Source: Acorus gramineus
Taxonomy: Eukaryota; Streptophyta; Magnoliopsida; Acorales; Acoraceae
Assembly: GCA_030737835.1 (NCBI GenBank)
Contig: CM060850.1
Coordinates: forward strand, 25,720,296 to 25,784,295
DNA length: 64,000 nt
Direction of reading: 5' to 3'
The notes beneath the pieces are model-generated. The model saw only the letters and a program-made list of their open reading frames with translations. It was not told the origin of the DNA and did no database searches. Of the stretch, positions 50,386 to 62,382 are shown piece after piece. Both the position numbers and the translations under genes were made by a program. Within the stretch, counting starts at the first letter, position 1. Each line of letters starts with the position of its first letter.

Positions 50386-51555
50386 TCACTTGGGAGGAGG
50401 GAGAGGTTCAGTGCGAGGGACTAATGTGGGTGACCTGTGTCTCTCCAGAAGCTCGCGCGCGAGCTCCTGAAGGTCTCCTCCACCCCCCGCAAGGGGACTC
50501 TCAGTCAGGCTCTGCTGCTGCTGTTGTTGCTGCTGCTGGAGAGCCCATTGAGGCTGCGCGAGAGGGTCAAAGAGCATCGAAAGGTCAAAGTTGACAGGGG
50601 TGTCCGAAGACGATGGGAGGTCCGATATCGATAGGGGAGGCTGCGAAACCAATTGTGGTGGTGGGGGCGGCGGTGACGGCAACTCTAACGTTGTTAGGTG
50701 CGCTTGCATATACGTCAGTTCCGCCTGTAGATTTACTACCTGCGTTTATATGAAAATGTGTTTCAATTAATTATCTAACACTATAAACAAAGATCATCAT
50801 TAATTAATGGTTTAAAAGTATAAACTAAATTTCTTGATGAATGTCTCTGGTACGTATTAACACGTTAAAAGAATATATGGACGGAGTGTAGATGGTATCA
50901 ATGAGTGAGGACTACACAATGGACGATGGAGATGCGCCAAAGCACTCCGATAAAAGAATGAAACCGTTTCCAGAAAACGACCAACCCAGACTGAGATCAT
51001 CAAAATTAAAGAAGAAAAAAAAGCTACACACACAGACACACTATTACTACTAATCATGCACGTAGTTCCAAATCCACAACAACAACCTGTGTTTCTCGTG
51101 TCACCCCCTCATCATAATCAATGAAAACAACCAAAAATACTAAAGCTGACGCACACAGTCATTTTTACCGTTCCTGCAAAAGTGATCGCAAGAATGATTG
51201 AACGCACCTGTTGTTGGAGGGCGAAGATGTGGGCGACGCAGCCGTAGACGGGGTCGCGGAGCCTGGCCTGGGCTTCGTAACATATGGTGACGACGGCGTC
51301 GAGGCGCTTGTGGGCGGGGATGTGGAGGAGGAGCTTGGAAACGTTGCTGGCTCCGAAGACCTTGTGGACCGCCGCGAAGTGCGCCGCGCCCTGCTCGGAG
51401 TCGAAGTAGGGCGCGAATATGCACCCGTTCACGCACTTCCTCCTCAAGAACTTGCAGGCCCCGCACGGCCCACTCCCACCACCACCACCACCTCCTCCAC
51501 CACCACCACCACCACAACCACCACTTGTGCTGCCTCCACTGCTCATCGTGGTCAT
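50386..51555 (-). CDS. LBD: LOB-domain transcription factor, class I (LBD18/20/30/31-like)
   Basis: Plant-specific DNA-binding regulator of organ boundaries, lateral roots and vascular differentiation. Two exons, 51555-51208 and 50739-50386 (GT-AG, phase 0), give 233 residues. A Gly run (about residues 15-27) precedes the LOB domain. The zinc-binding C block [15 protein letters not shown] has exact CX2CX6CX3C spacing. The GAS block follows ([17 protein letters not shown]), then [16 protein letters not shown]. The leucine zipper LX6LX3LX6L ([19 protein letters not shown]) spans the splice junction and marks class I, which dimerises. The C-terminal half is Pro/Gln-rich, with a nine-Gln run and [15 protein letters not shown]. 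The sequence is closest to the LBD18/19/20/30/31 group; I cannot assign one orthologue. A second ATG (51546) is three codons inside. The leader is rich in CAA repeats. Confidence 0.96.
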
Positions 51556-51840
51556 CTATACAAAAGTGTCTGTTGTTGTTGTTGTTGTGATTTTTATTGT
51601 AAATATTGATTGAAGCTTCAAAGCCACGGTAGGCAGGAGGAGCCTAACCTTCTATAGCAGCTTGCGTGAAGCAAACATGCGACTGACTTCTCCACTCCTC
51701 TCTCTCTTTCTCTCTTATCAACCCCCTCCATGTCCACGTCCACGCGTGTCTGCACACGTGTGACATGTGTTGTTTTCCATATACGTACCTACTCCGAAAT
51801 CCATGTTTAACCGTATATTGATGATTTTTTTTAAAAAAAA
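51556..51840 (-). promoter_or_regulatory. Proximal LBD promoter with ACGT boxes
   Basis: Contains the palindromes CACACGTGTG (51753-51762) and CACGCGTG (51741-51748), which are G-box-like sites for bZIP or bHLH factors. A CT-rich run (51690-51718) and a (GTT)n tract in the leader are also present. A transposon begins directly beyond it at 51841. Confidence 0.5.
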
Positions 51841-52459
51841 GTGAAACATCCATTTAACACCCTGCAAACTGTGAGAACTTAATAAAACCCCCCTGATTTT
51901 TCTTAAAATCCATATAACATTATAACTTCTTGAAAACACCTATGAAAATTTAAAGAGAGAATTGTCCAAATGCCTCTGCACCAAACCCTTTATTTTTTCC
52001 ATCTCCCTTGACTTGGGAGAATTTTTTTTTTTGCCCTTATTTTTTGGTTCCCTTTTTTGTGTACCTCTGCAGTTGGCACCTCACAGTCAACTCACATTTT
52101 TCTTCAACTTCTACCCTTCTCTCTCATTTCTCACCCCAAATCAAGCATACTCCCCCCAAAACCTCTCACCTCCCCCCCCCAAAGCATTAAATCGATTCGG
52201 CAACCCCCCTTTGATGTCCCCTTGTTTTCCGGTGGCCAATGTGATTACGAAACCACTCCAGAAGCGGCGACGTCTCACCCTCTTATTCCACAAACTCTCT
52301 CATACTATAAATCTCTCTCATCCCCTTTCATCGAAACCCAATACCCATAATCAGCGACCTCCATCTTTTCCTTTCTGACCACTACACCGCTTCGTTGCAC
52401 CTCTCCGGGCATCTTCTCCGTCGCACCTCTCCGGCCACCTTCTCCGTTGCGTTTTCTTT

Positions 52460-53320
52460 CTGTAGTTGTTCATTTATATTATTATTATATAAGTGGTTTG
52501 TCATATTCTGTAAGTGTTTTTTCAATTTCTGTAATGCGTTATTATAAATCTATAGCTGATTATTCATTGTATATGATGATTAAATTTCTGTGTCCTAATG
52601 TCATGGATATATCTTTGAATATGATCAGTTAAATAATTTTTCAGTGTAAATAATTTGTCAATCACTCCTTACTTTCCCATTCAGTGTAAGTATTCCTATT
52701 TTGATGGTATAATTTAGAAATTCTTTAAGAGATGACAACTATCAAAATTTTCAAGTGAATATAAATTGTGTATAAGTGTAGTTTCCTTTATGTAGCTGTT
52801 CATTTATAGTAGTATTTTGTAATTAGTCGGTCTGTACTATTCTGTTAGTAGTTAATCTATTTCTATAATGTTTTTTATAAATCTGCAAATAGTTATTCAC
52901 TTAGTGTAAAAGCATCATTAGATTTTTGTGTACTATTTTCTGTATATATATACAAAGGAGGTGGATATGGTTATTTAAATAATTTTTCAATACCACTTGA
53001 ACCATCTTTAAATAATTTGTCAATCACTCCATATTTTTCCTCTTGTGTCTATAACTCTTATCTCCCTTTCTGTGTTTCTGTGTTTAACAAGTTTATATAA
53101 TTATCACTGTTCTAAGTGTAAGTGACTTGAGAATGATTCATAAAAATTTTGAAAGAGGGCAACTAACATACTTTCTTGTTTAGTGTTCATACACCTTAGT
53201 TTACTTTTTGTAGTTGTTCACTTATATAAGTGATTGGTTTACAATTTATAGTTGTTCACTTAAATTTTGTAATATCATTAGTGATATATATATATATGCT
53301 TTTGTTTATTATGTGCTAGA
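52460..53320. repeat. Degenerate ~335-bp direct repeats inside the MULE
   Basis: Sequence starting near 52460 (GTAGTTGTTCATTTATATTA) returns near 52793 (GTAGCTGTTCATTTATAGTA), together with following words such as AAATAATTTGTCAATCACTC (52649 and 53011). A third partial copy starts near 53208. Confidence 0.6.
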
Positions 53321-53499
53321 TGTCATCAGGATTCACATCAACAACATGTTTTTTTTATGGGGGAATGACTGAGGGGTATGTCATCGATGGGTTCTTCGAC
53401 TTACTAGAGGTGAGGATAATGAAAACCCCGAAGTCCACATGGCCTGCTTGTTTGGGAATCATTTTGCATTGATAATTTGTTGTAGTGCAATTAGATGTT

Positions 53500-53720
53500 T
53501 GTCTTACGAAAACAATATATGTACTTACAGAATCATTACATTTACTTACAACAACAATATATAGTTACACAAACAATATATGTACTTACAAAGACAAAAT
53601 ATGTAGATACAGAAAAAAAATATATATAGTTACATAACCAATACATTTATTTACAGATATATTCTCATTAATTATATATATAGATTCATCAGTTACAGAT
53701 ACAATACATATAATTATAAA
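53500..53720. repeat. AT-rich minisatellite inside the MULE
   Basis: Irregular repeats of about 20-25 bp with the form ACAATATATGTACTTACA. Confidence 0.55.
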
Positions 53721-53832
53721 TATAAATACTGTGTGTGACAATTATTCAATCTGTATGCATAGTTTACATATTTATAATTGATTGTATGCTTAATCTTCAA
53801 ATTTTAGAGCCTCTATATGCAAGCTCCGGAAG

Positions 53833-54173
53833 CAAATCAAATGGTTATATCCCAACACATGAGTGAGTGTAGGGATGATATTATTACTGAGGTGGACATA
53901 TATTTTATGGTCCTCAATAATGATCATCATTGCACTTGTTGATGTTGGACCTTATGGATGAATCATTCCACTCCTACAACTCATTATCCCTGGTTCATTA
54001 TAAGAAAAGTGTATTTAATTGGATAAAATAAATTAAGAAATATTTTGCCAAGAGCATCAAACGTCTTCATATTGCAGATTGGAACGTGAAATTTGAAATA
54101 GACTGCCCAAGCAAAACAGTAGGTATGTGTGATTCTTATAATATCATGAAGTACACGATGCTTTGACGTATGA
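53833..54173 (+). pseudogene. Decayed Ulp1-type (C48) cysteine peptidase-like fragment
   Basis: Two plus-strand pieces fit the order of a Ulp1 domain as found in plant MULEs. The first has ECRDDIITEVDIYFMVLNND followed by HH (His region, compare the NNxHW motif), ending in a TGA at 53939-53941. The second has DWNVKFEIDCPSKTVGMCDS followed by YNIMKYTML (compare the DCPxQxNGxDCGxxVMKY motif with the catalytic Cys), ending in a TGA at 54164-54166. The Gly after the expected catalytic Cys is absent and the pieces are separated by stops, so no active enzyme is encoded. The assignment is by motif memory only. Confidence 0.45.
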
Positions 54174-56099
54174 GTTATAGTTTTCATGCTAATATTACAT
54201 TCATCACAATGACCGTGAAACCTTCCAGAAATAGATTGTTTCTTTGTGATCATTATAAATAGATTGTTTCCTCTCTGAAATGATAGTTCCAATTCTGTGA
54301 GGTTTCACAATAACAGATGTCATCATATATGTTATCTTGATTTTTCTAATCCTTGATTTTTATACTCATTGGTTTGCTTTACAGAAATGAACTGTTTATC
54401 ATAGATGGTCTCACCTTGTAAATGAAATGTTTCTTTTCTGTGAACGATAGCTTATATTCTGTAATGGATAGTTTATATTCTGTGACTCGCCAAGTTCTTT
54501 GACTGGTTGTTTATGTAATTCATTTTTTATTGGACATTACTTTTTTGTATTAATGTGATTTGCATATATTTTACACAGAGGAGGTAAACCACAGGTGCTA
54601 CATAAAGTAATTCAATCATAATTTTGTAATATTAGAATGTATGTTTAACCATTTTTGTGTCAATTCAATCATATCTGCATCAATTGCTGTAACTTGGACA
54701 TATACATATGGTATTTAATGTAACTTGGACATATATTTATGTAACTAATATGTACAATTTTCGTAACTTAATTCACAGTTTCTATAACTTGATGTTATAG
54801 TTCCTGTCTGGGTAAATCGGCCAGGGCGGTTGGCAAATCGCACGAAAAGCTGAAAATGAGTTGTCTGGGTAGATCGGCAACGGTGTGAAGAGAGACGAGG
54901 TGGACAGACGATCGGTGAGCGAGAATGTGAATAGCGGATGACGAGCGGCGCGTTGAACGACAACCATGTGAAGGATCTCAGTATCAGTGACGAATTGTGG
55001 CAAGATTTTTAGTGCTCGCTTGAGGATGAAAAAAGAAACAAGACTGGTTTGGGTCTTCTTTTTGGCTGGTTTGGGGAAGAAGAAGAGAAAAAGAGATGTG
55101 AGGCTTTGGGTCTTCTTTTGACTGATTTGGGAAAGAAGAAGAGAAAAAAGGGATGTGACTTCTCTTCTTTTCGACATCACCTCTTCAGCTCTCCTTCTTT
55201 TCTATGCTGTCTCCATCACCGCCATCACTACGGACCGGGATGCGCTCGTTTGAGGAAGAAGAAGAAAAAATTGTTTGGAGAAGAAGAAGAAGTGGTGGTT
55301 TGGAGAAGAAGAAAAAGAAAGGGAAAGCCATTTTTTTTGTCTTATATAAAGGGTATTGTTGGTATTAAGAAAGAGCAAGGGTATCAAAAAAATGGGATAA
55401 AAAAGCAGGGACAAAAAAAAAATTTTCCCAAGTCAAGGGATATGGAAAAAATGAGAGGTTCGGCCCAGGGGTATTTAGACAATTCCCCTAAATTTAAATA
55501 ATCCCCTGAGTTAAATTTTTGTTGACATATGAGGAATATTTTATTTGGTTAACATTGGTGAAAACACATTATATTAAAATCCCTCTAGAATGTGTTAAAA
55601 TATGAAAAATCTTCTATGATTGATTATTTTATTCCAATGGATAGAATTTTATAATCTATTAAGAGATGTATAATCGTCATTTATAGATGACTTTCTGCAT
55701 TTTTAACATATTATAAGGGATTTTGATATATTCTGTTTTTAGTTAAGGTTTATTAAATAAAATATTAACATAATATTCTTTATTGGTTAACGAAAGTTTA
55801 ACTCACCGAACGATTTATTTATATAAAGGTTTATCGGGGGGTTTACATAGATTTCAAAACAAATGCGAGGATTACATGAATTCGGACTGTTTACGGGGTG
55901 TTATTTGAATTATTTAAAAAAAAAAAAAGTTATGTAGAAGACAAACTACGCCACCTGCTTTTTCACAGAACTGTTTTTTTTTGTCTTTACTACAAAACTC
56001 TTAATGACGAAAACACCCCTTTGTTTTACAGCCCATGCAGACGGGGCACATGAGCAGTAACGTCTCGATGGTAGGGGTATTTTTGTCATTTGAGAGAAA

Positions 56100-56500
56100 C
56101 AAAAGTCAATGCGAACTCAAACGCGCGAGCCGATCACGTGCGAGTCGGTGATAACGCGTACGTAATGGACGGCTCAGATGACCTCATTTTAAATTTTTTT
56201 TATTTTATGTTTTTCAGTACAATTTGAAATACGAAATAATAAATAAATGAATAAATAAATAGAGATCCTAAACAGTTCGTAACGGCGCATCACCGCGCCG
56301 TCCGGCTCCTGTCCCGCCTCTTCCAACGGACACGTGTCATCCATTCCACCGGCTGTTCCGATCACCATCGAAAGGGGTCCACCTACAGATTGATTGATTG
56401 ATTGATTGATTCACATCCGTTGATCAGATGTGACCCCAACAGTCCCATCGATGGAGCTTCCCCGTCCACTGTTGATGACGTCAACGACGTGGACGGCTAA
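56100..56500. promoter_or_regulatory. ACGT-box cluster, probable distal part of the LBD promoter
   Basis: Three perfect palindromes lie within 350 bp: CACGTG (56135-56140), GACACGTGTC (56329-56338) and TGACGTCA (56476-56483), recognition cores for bZIP/bHLH factors. The block is GC-rich with no gene of its own. Removing the nested transposons at 51841-55916 would place it about 0.5-0.9 kb upstream of the LBD start codon. Confidence 0.45.
56389..56411. repeat. (GATT)n microsatellite
   Basis: Five to six GATT units inside the ACGT-box block. Confidence 0.9.
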
Positions 56501-59500
56501 TGATGTGTCATATCCTTTATACGTCTCTGTTGATTGGGTGAACGTCTATCGTTCGATCACATTATGATTTTTAGATATTCCGCGGTGAGTTTAAGGTCTG
56601 CAACGGCGCACCTTTTTTTTTTATTCCCCTCGTGCGGTCAGCGCATATGAATCACAAAATCAGTGTATGTATTTTTTTTATTATTATTATTGTTTTAAAA
56701 TGTGTTTTATTAATGTTAAATTAAAAGGTGTCTCCTTATGAAGTCGGTTCAGGGGAATATGTTGAACAAAGTTTGAATAATGGGATTAAGCAAGGTTAGG
56801 AAGATGGAATAAAGAATCCCAGGAAAGCTAGTCAAAGATAGAAGTTTTAGGTGGGGATCCAAACCTACCTTTCAAATGATACCAATTAGTGATCCACCAA
56901 AAAACTCATTAGACCTTCCAAACTTTCATTTATCCTTTTGAGTTTGTGAGAGATAATATATATAAAGTTGGGTCTATCCTTTGAAAGTTTGTTATTATTC
57001 CATAATAATAAATTAAGATGAGAAGTTTGAAGTTAAATGGTGGTCAACTGTTTCACAGGATAGTAGATACACGCATCTTGCAAGTGTTGCTCTCAGTAGA
57101 CATTCTATGTACATTCTTGAGTAAGACTTAATTAGAATGATTTTTTGTCACATATATTTATAAAAAAAAAATTAACTAATATAAAATATCTTTTATGCTT
57201 TTGTATAATTGGATATGAGTCCCGTCTTGCGTGGTAATCCTAGGCTGTCAGTTGTTAAAGTTGTCCTATTCATATCAAATTTACTGTGTGATGAATAATT
57301 GTTTCATTGGAAAGATGGAAGGAAAGTTCCACTTGAGATTAAAAATAATAATGACCTTCTCTGGCAGCTTCAGTTGGACATGGGGATGTCTTTTTGAGAA
57401 GCATATATACATTTTTTTTTATAAAGCTTAATTACTACCATGTAAATCTCTGTTAGATTTTATAATCCTATTATCGTTATAGATACACACATTGGAATAC
57501 TTAAAACAGCATTAATTACTATATCAATTGAGGGGCTACTATGTACCTAAGAATAGGTCCATTTATCAAGGATTGTATTATGGTGTATAACGCGGAAACT
57601 TCAGTGCTTGTGGTATGTGGACATTAGAGACAGAGGGCCATTAATTAAGGTAGCTATAACCAATGCAAAAGTGTTCATAAGTCAAAATACTAGAAGCCCA
57701 TCTTTGCTTCAAATCTTGTAAAAAGTGCAAATTTGTCTGTGATTCAATTTATAATGAAATACGAGAAGGAAAGAAGATTCAATGACTCAAAATTTGATTA
57801 AAAAAATTTCACTTAAACCAATGAGAAATTGACAATTCACTGAATAAAAAATGATAATACACGTAAAAAATCCCGTTGTTATTTGTTTAAAATGGGCTAA
57901 TGGGCTCAGTCACAAATTATGTTATTATATCAACATGAGTGTTGTTACACATTTTTTTTTCAGCCCCAATTTCAGTCCTTTATACGTCGATTGAAAATTA
58001 ACGGAGCATGTATTTAAATTAACGAGACATATGCTTTGTTAGAAATTGTAATATTTTTTGAAAATGGGTGCTTCCTAGGCTTGAAACCCTAACCTCCTTC
58101 ATAGGGAGGTGCCAGCCAATTAATCAAAATAAACTTGATTCACATTTTATTATTATTATTATTATTATTATATGTTTAGGATTGTGTCATCTCTAAAAAA
58201 AAAGGGGGCTTAGATTGTTATATTGTTTGAATGAACGCAAGATGTAGTTGATTAAAGAAATCTTGACTTACCAACACAGGATACGAACGTCTTTAATTGT
58301 CATAGCACAACTGTTCAAGGCTTTTGTCTCAAATGTAAGTTTTGGATTTGAGTCTTAGCGTTGATTTATCCACCTATTTATTAACGATTATTCGAAAGAA
58401 TTTTTTTTTGAGACCGAGACAAACAAACGAAAGTAGTTTTTTCAACTTGACCGTAAAGTCAATCACAGGAGTAACCCGTAACACAACATAGAAAAATAGC
58501 ATTGTTTTCTCTCATCAACGTCAGCGGCTGATGCGTGGGACCAGAAGCAAAAGCACGTTTAGTTGGTGATGCATTTTGCTTCTCCATTGCTTATAGTTCA
58601 TGCCATACCCGGTTGGATACGCATCAACATGTTACATGCATCAGCCATCATCACCACTAATTCAGTTTTTGCTTATGGATTTATGGACATCACATGAAAC
58701 TATCCATAGTTAGCAATCTGGTTGTCAAGGCATGTGTTTTTAAGTGTGAGATTCATATATATATAAGCAAATCTTAATTTGTATTGCACTGTGGACCTGG
58801 TGAAGCTTCTGCCACTTGTTTTGTGGACTCCACTCATTGACAAGCAAAAAAGAGAGGCCCACAAGGGAAAGATACAGTACGGGCCCAAAGGCCCATAACA
58901 CATTTTTTTTCACAGAGTGCTGTTACACACAATTTTTATTTCAGTCCTAATTCTGGTCTCATATGTGTTGATAGAAAATAATCAGAGCATATACTCATAT
59001 TGACAAGGTATATACTTCGATAAAAATTTTTTACATTATCTAGAAATGCATCTATGCAATTCATTAGTGTTTCATTGGTTTATAAAAACATGTACTTCAT
59101 TAGATCAGATATACTATTTTTTAAAAATTCAAAACACTTGTAAACAAGATTTAGGACTGAAAAATGAACTAAATATAATATTATCTTTTTTTAATACCCC
59201 ACAAGAGTGAAAGCAAGGATTGAACCTAGAGCCTCTCTCCCAAGAGAAGGGCGTCTTCGCCAAAAAGTTGATACATGCTGCCTTTATATTAAACTCTACC
59301 ATTTCACTACTAAGGTATTTGTTTTTTAATGAATGCGCATGTACCAAAACATAGATATTTAGGAAGGTTCATTGTGTACTCGTTTTACAGGTGCATACAC
59401 TCTTTTTCACCAAAAATGTACTGTCACTGGATTGGAAAGTTATTTTGGATAGAGTTATAAGTTATTTTGGGATTTGTGAGTATTTTAAATATATATATAA

Positions 59501-59514
59501 CAATATCAATTGAT

Positions 59515-59735
59515 ACAATCGGGTAGCTTTGATTTTCAATTGAGCAGGGATCACTTGGGTAGCTTGATGGACTGGACTCCTCATCCAATCCTCATGTTCT
59601 TCGTGTTGTATTACTAGTTCTACTCCATCTATGTTTTTACTTTTTATATGCTATGTAGCCCCACGGGCTCAAAGTTCATTGATTAATACAATTAGGGTAA
59701 CTTTGGTCTACTAGTTTCAAAAAAAATAAAAAAAC
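59515..59735 (+). mobile_element. Short LINE/retroposon 3' fragment with target duplication
   Basis: About 221 bp ending in an A-rich tail (59719-59734) and flanked by CAATATCAATTGAT (59501-59514) and CAATATCAGTTGAT (59736-59749), a 14-bp duplication with one mismatch. The insert ends in 3'-UTR-like sequence with no coding region left, so it is a strongly 5'-truncated retrotransposition. Confidence 0.75.
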
Positions 59736-59749
59736 CAATATCAGTTGAT

Positions 59750-60142
59750 TAAGTGATTTTATGTTTGATTGTGTTTTAGTAATATAGTTGAGAAATATAA
59801 TAAATGAAGTTTTTATTGTTTGATTAACCATAGATAAATTGTGGATAAAATATGAATAAAATGTGGATAAGAATTTATAAAAAATAAAAAAATAATTTGA
59901 CATGTGAGTCTTATGATTTATAAGAAGTGTTGACTAGTTGATCTGACATGTTGACCACCTTATACTAGTGAAAAGATTGAGGAATAACACAATTTTATGG
60001 GGACTTAGAATACAAATATAAGCTTATTCTCACATATTCTGACATAGTTAAACCCATATTCTTTCTAAACAACCAGCTTTGTAGGATTATTCTCCCCCTA
60101 TCCCTCTTATTTCCCCCACATTCCATTACCCAAACATGGCCT
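59750..60142. mobile_element. Decayed Harbinger-like MITE segment
   Basis: Words such as GATTGTGTTTTAGTAATATA, ATGTGGATAAGAATTTATAA and the right end ATTACCCAAACATGGCC next to TTA recall the 452-453-bp Harbinger family of this window. The left edge was not found and may lie before the retroposon insertion. Confidence 0.35.
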
Positions 60143-61930
60143 TAATAAAATACGTGGAAATTGCATTCAGTACTATCCCTAACATTATTTAAGAAAAAAC
60201 TTTATTACATATATTTTTATGGGTGTCAGGTCACCTAATGTATTATATAATATCTCAATGGATAAGGTGGTATACCAAAATGGGGTGAATAAAATGGTGT
60301 TAATATTCCAGGTATCTCCTATAATAAATTATTCCACTCTATTCATTGGTAGAAGGGGAGCTCACGGATTTGAATCTTTTACTTATTTTTCTATACGTGT
60401 TTTGTACTTTAATCAATTAGATGATCATAAATTCATCAAATAAAATAGATCTATTTATCCATTCACTATTTGATATGTTTATAACCGTTTGATTCTAATT
60501 GTGATGATATGACAATCCCACAATAAAAGTCAAGAAAGATAAAAACAGGAAAAAACAAGCAGAGAATTCAAACCCAGGAGCTCACATGTTATATCATTTT
60601 TTTACCTTTTATAAATTAAGGTCCAAAAGCGATCACCACACATGTCATATCATCTTTTCATGTCTTATAAATTAAGGATACATATATGTTAAATCATATT
60701 TTTCACATTTTCTAAATCTTTATCCAAATTTTATTTTCTTTTTATTTACAACTTATCCATCATCAACTAAATAACAAAAACTTCATCATTATATTTCCAA
60801 CCACAATAATTATAAGTACAACAAAACTAAAATGACTTAATCCCATAATATTAATTATCTATCTCAATATGGTTATCAATTTTAAATAACGTAGCTAATT
60901 CCTTTCTCCAAACATGGATAATAGATACATAAGTGTATATCATGTTAGAAAAATTATAATAATATACACACAATTCATTTGAATACCCTTCACTTTTTAT
61001 AGAAGTATGTCTTTTATTCTACATAATATAATTTAAAAATAAAATTTTAAATCATGTTCTGTATGTGAAATTGTGTTACAAGAATGATCAAGCGTAACAT
61101 TTCCAAAGCAAAAGAAATTGTACAAAAAAATATGTGGAAATTGCATGCTGTATCATCCTTAACATTATTTAAGAAAAAAAATTGATTACATGTACTTTTA
61201 CGGATGTCACGCCGGCCTAATGCATTTTATAATATCTCAACGGATAAAGTGATATACCAAAATAGGGGGAATAAACTATGTTAATATTTTAGGTCTCTCT
61301 ATAATAGAATTATTCCACCCAATCCATTGATAAGGGAGCTCACATGTTATATTATTTTTTTATCTTTTATTAATTAAGGTCGGAGAGCGACTACACATGT
61401 TATATCATCTTTTCGCGTCATATAAATGGGAAAGACTATTTTAAAAATTGAATTATTATTATTATTTTTGGGTGGTGGTGGGGAGGGGGGGGGTTGTAAT
61501 GAAATGAATTGATATATTGGGTGAGTAGTGGAGTTGAAAATTGTTACATTCAGCCCAGTTCGTAATCCCGTTTGCATCTCACATAATTTTTTTTAATATA
61601 TGCTTAACTAATTAAGTACGTTCCCTCATAAAAATTAAATACATACTTATATAAGTTAATTGAATGCATATATTTTAATTATATTTTGTGTATAAAAAGT
61701 ATACCGAGATAGTGTAATATATATTGGGTTACATGATTTTATATAATGCGTTAGTTACATGATTACGAATGAGTTGCATTTTTTTTAAATTAGTAAGAAA
61801 AACTTGGTTTAAGTGACGGTGGTTGAAAAACCACAATTATTTATTTGTTAATGTTTTTTTTCTTTTTATGATCACTGATTTGAATATCTTGGGCTTTTTT
61901 TAAAGTTAATTTTTTAAATATATGCTCTAA
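60143..61930. other. AT-rich spacer with an imperfect direct repeat
   Basis: A stretch near 60149-60400 (ATACGTGGAAATTGCATTCA ... GGATAAGGTGGTATACCAAA) recurs diverged at about 61130-61340, suggesting two copies of one old repeat family. A G-rich run lies near 61470-61494. No exon. Confidence 0.45.
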
Positions 61931-62382
61931 GTTCCCGTTTGAAACGAGAATACGATTTATTCTTGGGTATACATTTATTCCGGCATAAGTGAACATAAAT
62001 AAGGATAAAGTGATTTGTGTTTGGTTGTGTTTTGAATTATTCTTGTTGGTAAACGTAAAAATAAATGTTTTGTTGTTTGAGTAAAATGTGAATAAAGTAT
62101 GGATAAGTATTTATAAAAAGTGAAAAAATAATGATAGTTGATTTAACAGGTGATTTATAAGAGGTGATAACAGTTGATTTGACAGTGGATCCACATTTTC
62201 ATTGAGTGAAATAACCTAGGATAACTTTAATTCCAGCGGTTGGTTGGAATCCATATACTACTTTATACTAGTTTATTCTGCATAAGATATCCCAAGTTAT
62301 ATCAGGCAAACAAATGGGTTAAAACTCATATTCCAGTCAATACCTGGTTATCCGGGGGCTTATTCCCGTTCCAAACGGGGGG
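61931..62382. mobile_element. PIF/Harbinger-type MITE, copy 2
   Basis: 452 bp flanked by TAA (61928-61930 and 62383-62385), with ends GTTCCCGTTTGAAACGAGAA and TTCCCGTTCCAAACGGGGGG. Internal sequence matches copy 1 at 30420-30872 in reverse complement along its whole length. Confidence 0.88.

Larger units (their letters stand above)
51955..55489. mobile_element. Mutator-like element (MULE) with decayed Ulp1-like remnant
   Basis: 3,535 bp flanked by a perfect 9-bp duplication AAATTTAAA (51946-51954 and 55490-55498), the length typical of Mutator elements. The terminal inverted repeats are about 100 bp: left GAATTGTCCAAATGCC ... CCCTTGACTTGGGA, right TCCCAAGTCAAGGG ... GTATTTAGACAATTC. The left interior is C-rich, followed by AT-rich degenerate repeats (52460-53320) and a minisatellite (53500-53720). 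No MURA transposase frame is recognised, so the copy is non-autonomous. Two reading-frame pieces resemble a C48 peptidase (see the separate entry). Confidence 0.85.
51841..55916. mobile_element. Fold-back MITE copy C, split by a Mutator-like element
   Basis: The left part (51841-51954) has AACATCCATTTAACACCCTG. The right part (55490-55916) ends in the inverted counterpart (GGGGTGTTATTTGAATTATT). Inner words such as GAGTTAAATTTTTGTTGACA match copy A. Without the insertion the MITE would be about 540 bp. Confidence 0.7.
55917..59500. other. Spacer with a GC-rich promoter-like block, then AT-rich DNA
   Basis: 55930-56640 is GC-richer and dense in ACGT boxes (see the separate entry). From 56640 on it is AT-rich, with (TTA)n near 58147 and poly-A/T runs. 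No exon or RNA gene is supported. Confidence 0.4.

Noticed and set aside
51140-51613. Antisense and shifted frames over LBD exon 1 (Thr, Pro or Trp runs)
   Set aside because: Translations of the GGT repeat and GC-rich LOB domain in wrong frames.
51962-52378. 138-codon Pro/Ser-rich frame at the left end of the MULE
   Set aside because: Low-complexity C-rich terminal sequence; does not resemble a transposase.
54782-55501. Frames at the right end of the MULE (Lys/Glu-rich or Phe-rich)
   Set aside because: Simple A/G-rich terminal sequence including the inverted repeat.
58060-58140. tRNA-like B-box sequence (CTTGAAACCCTAACC)
   Set aside because: No cloverleaf can be drawn. Similar words near 59215 and 60570 suggest scattered SINE-like or chance matches.
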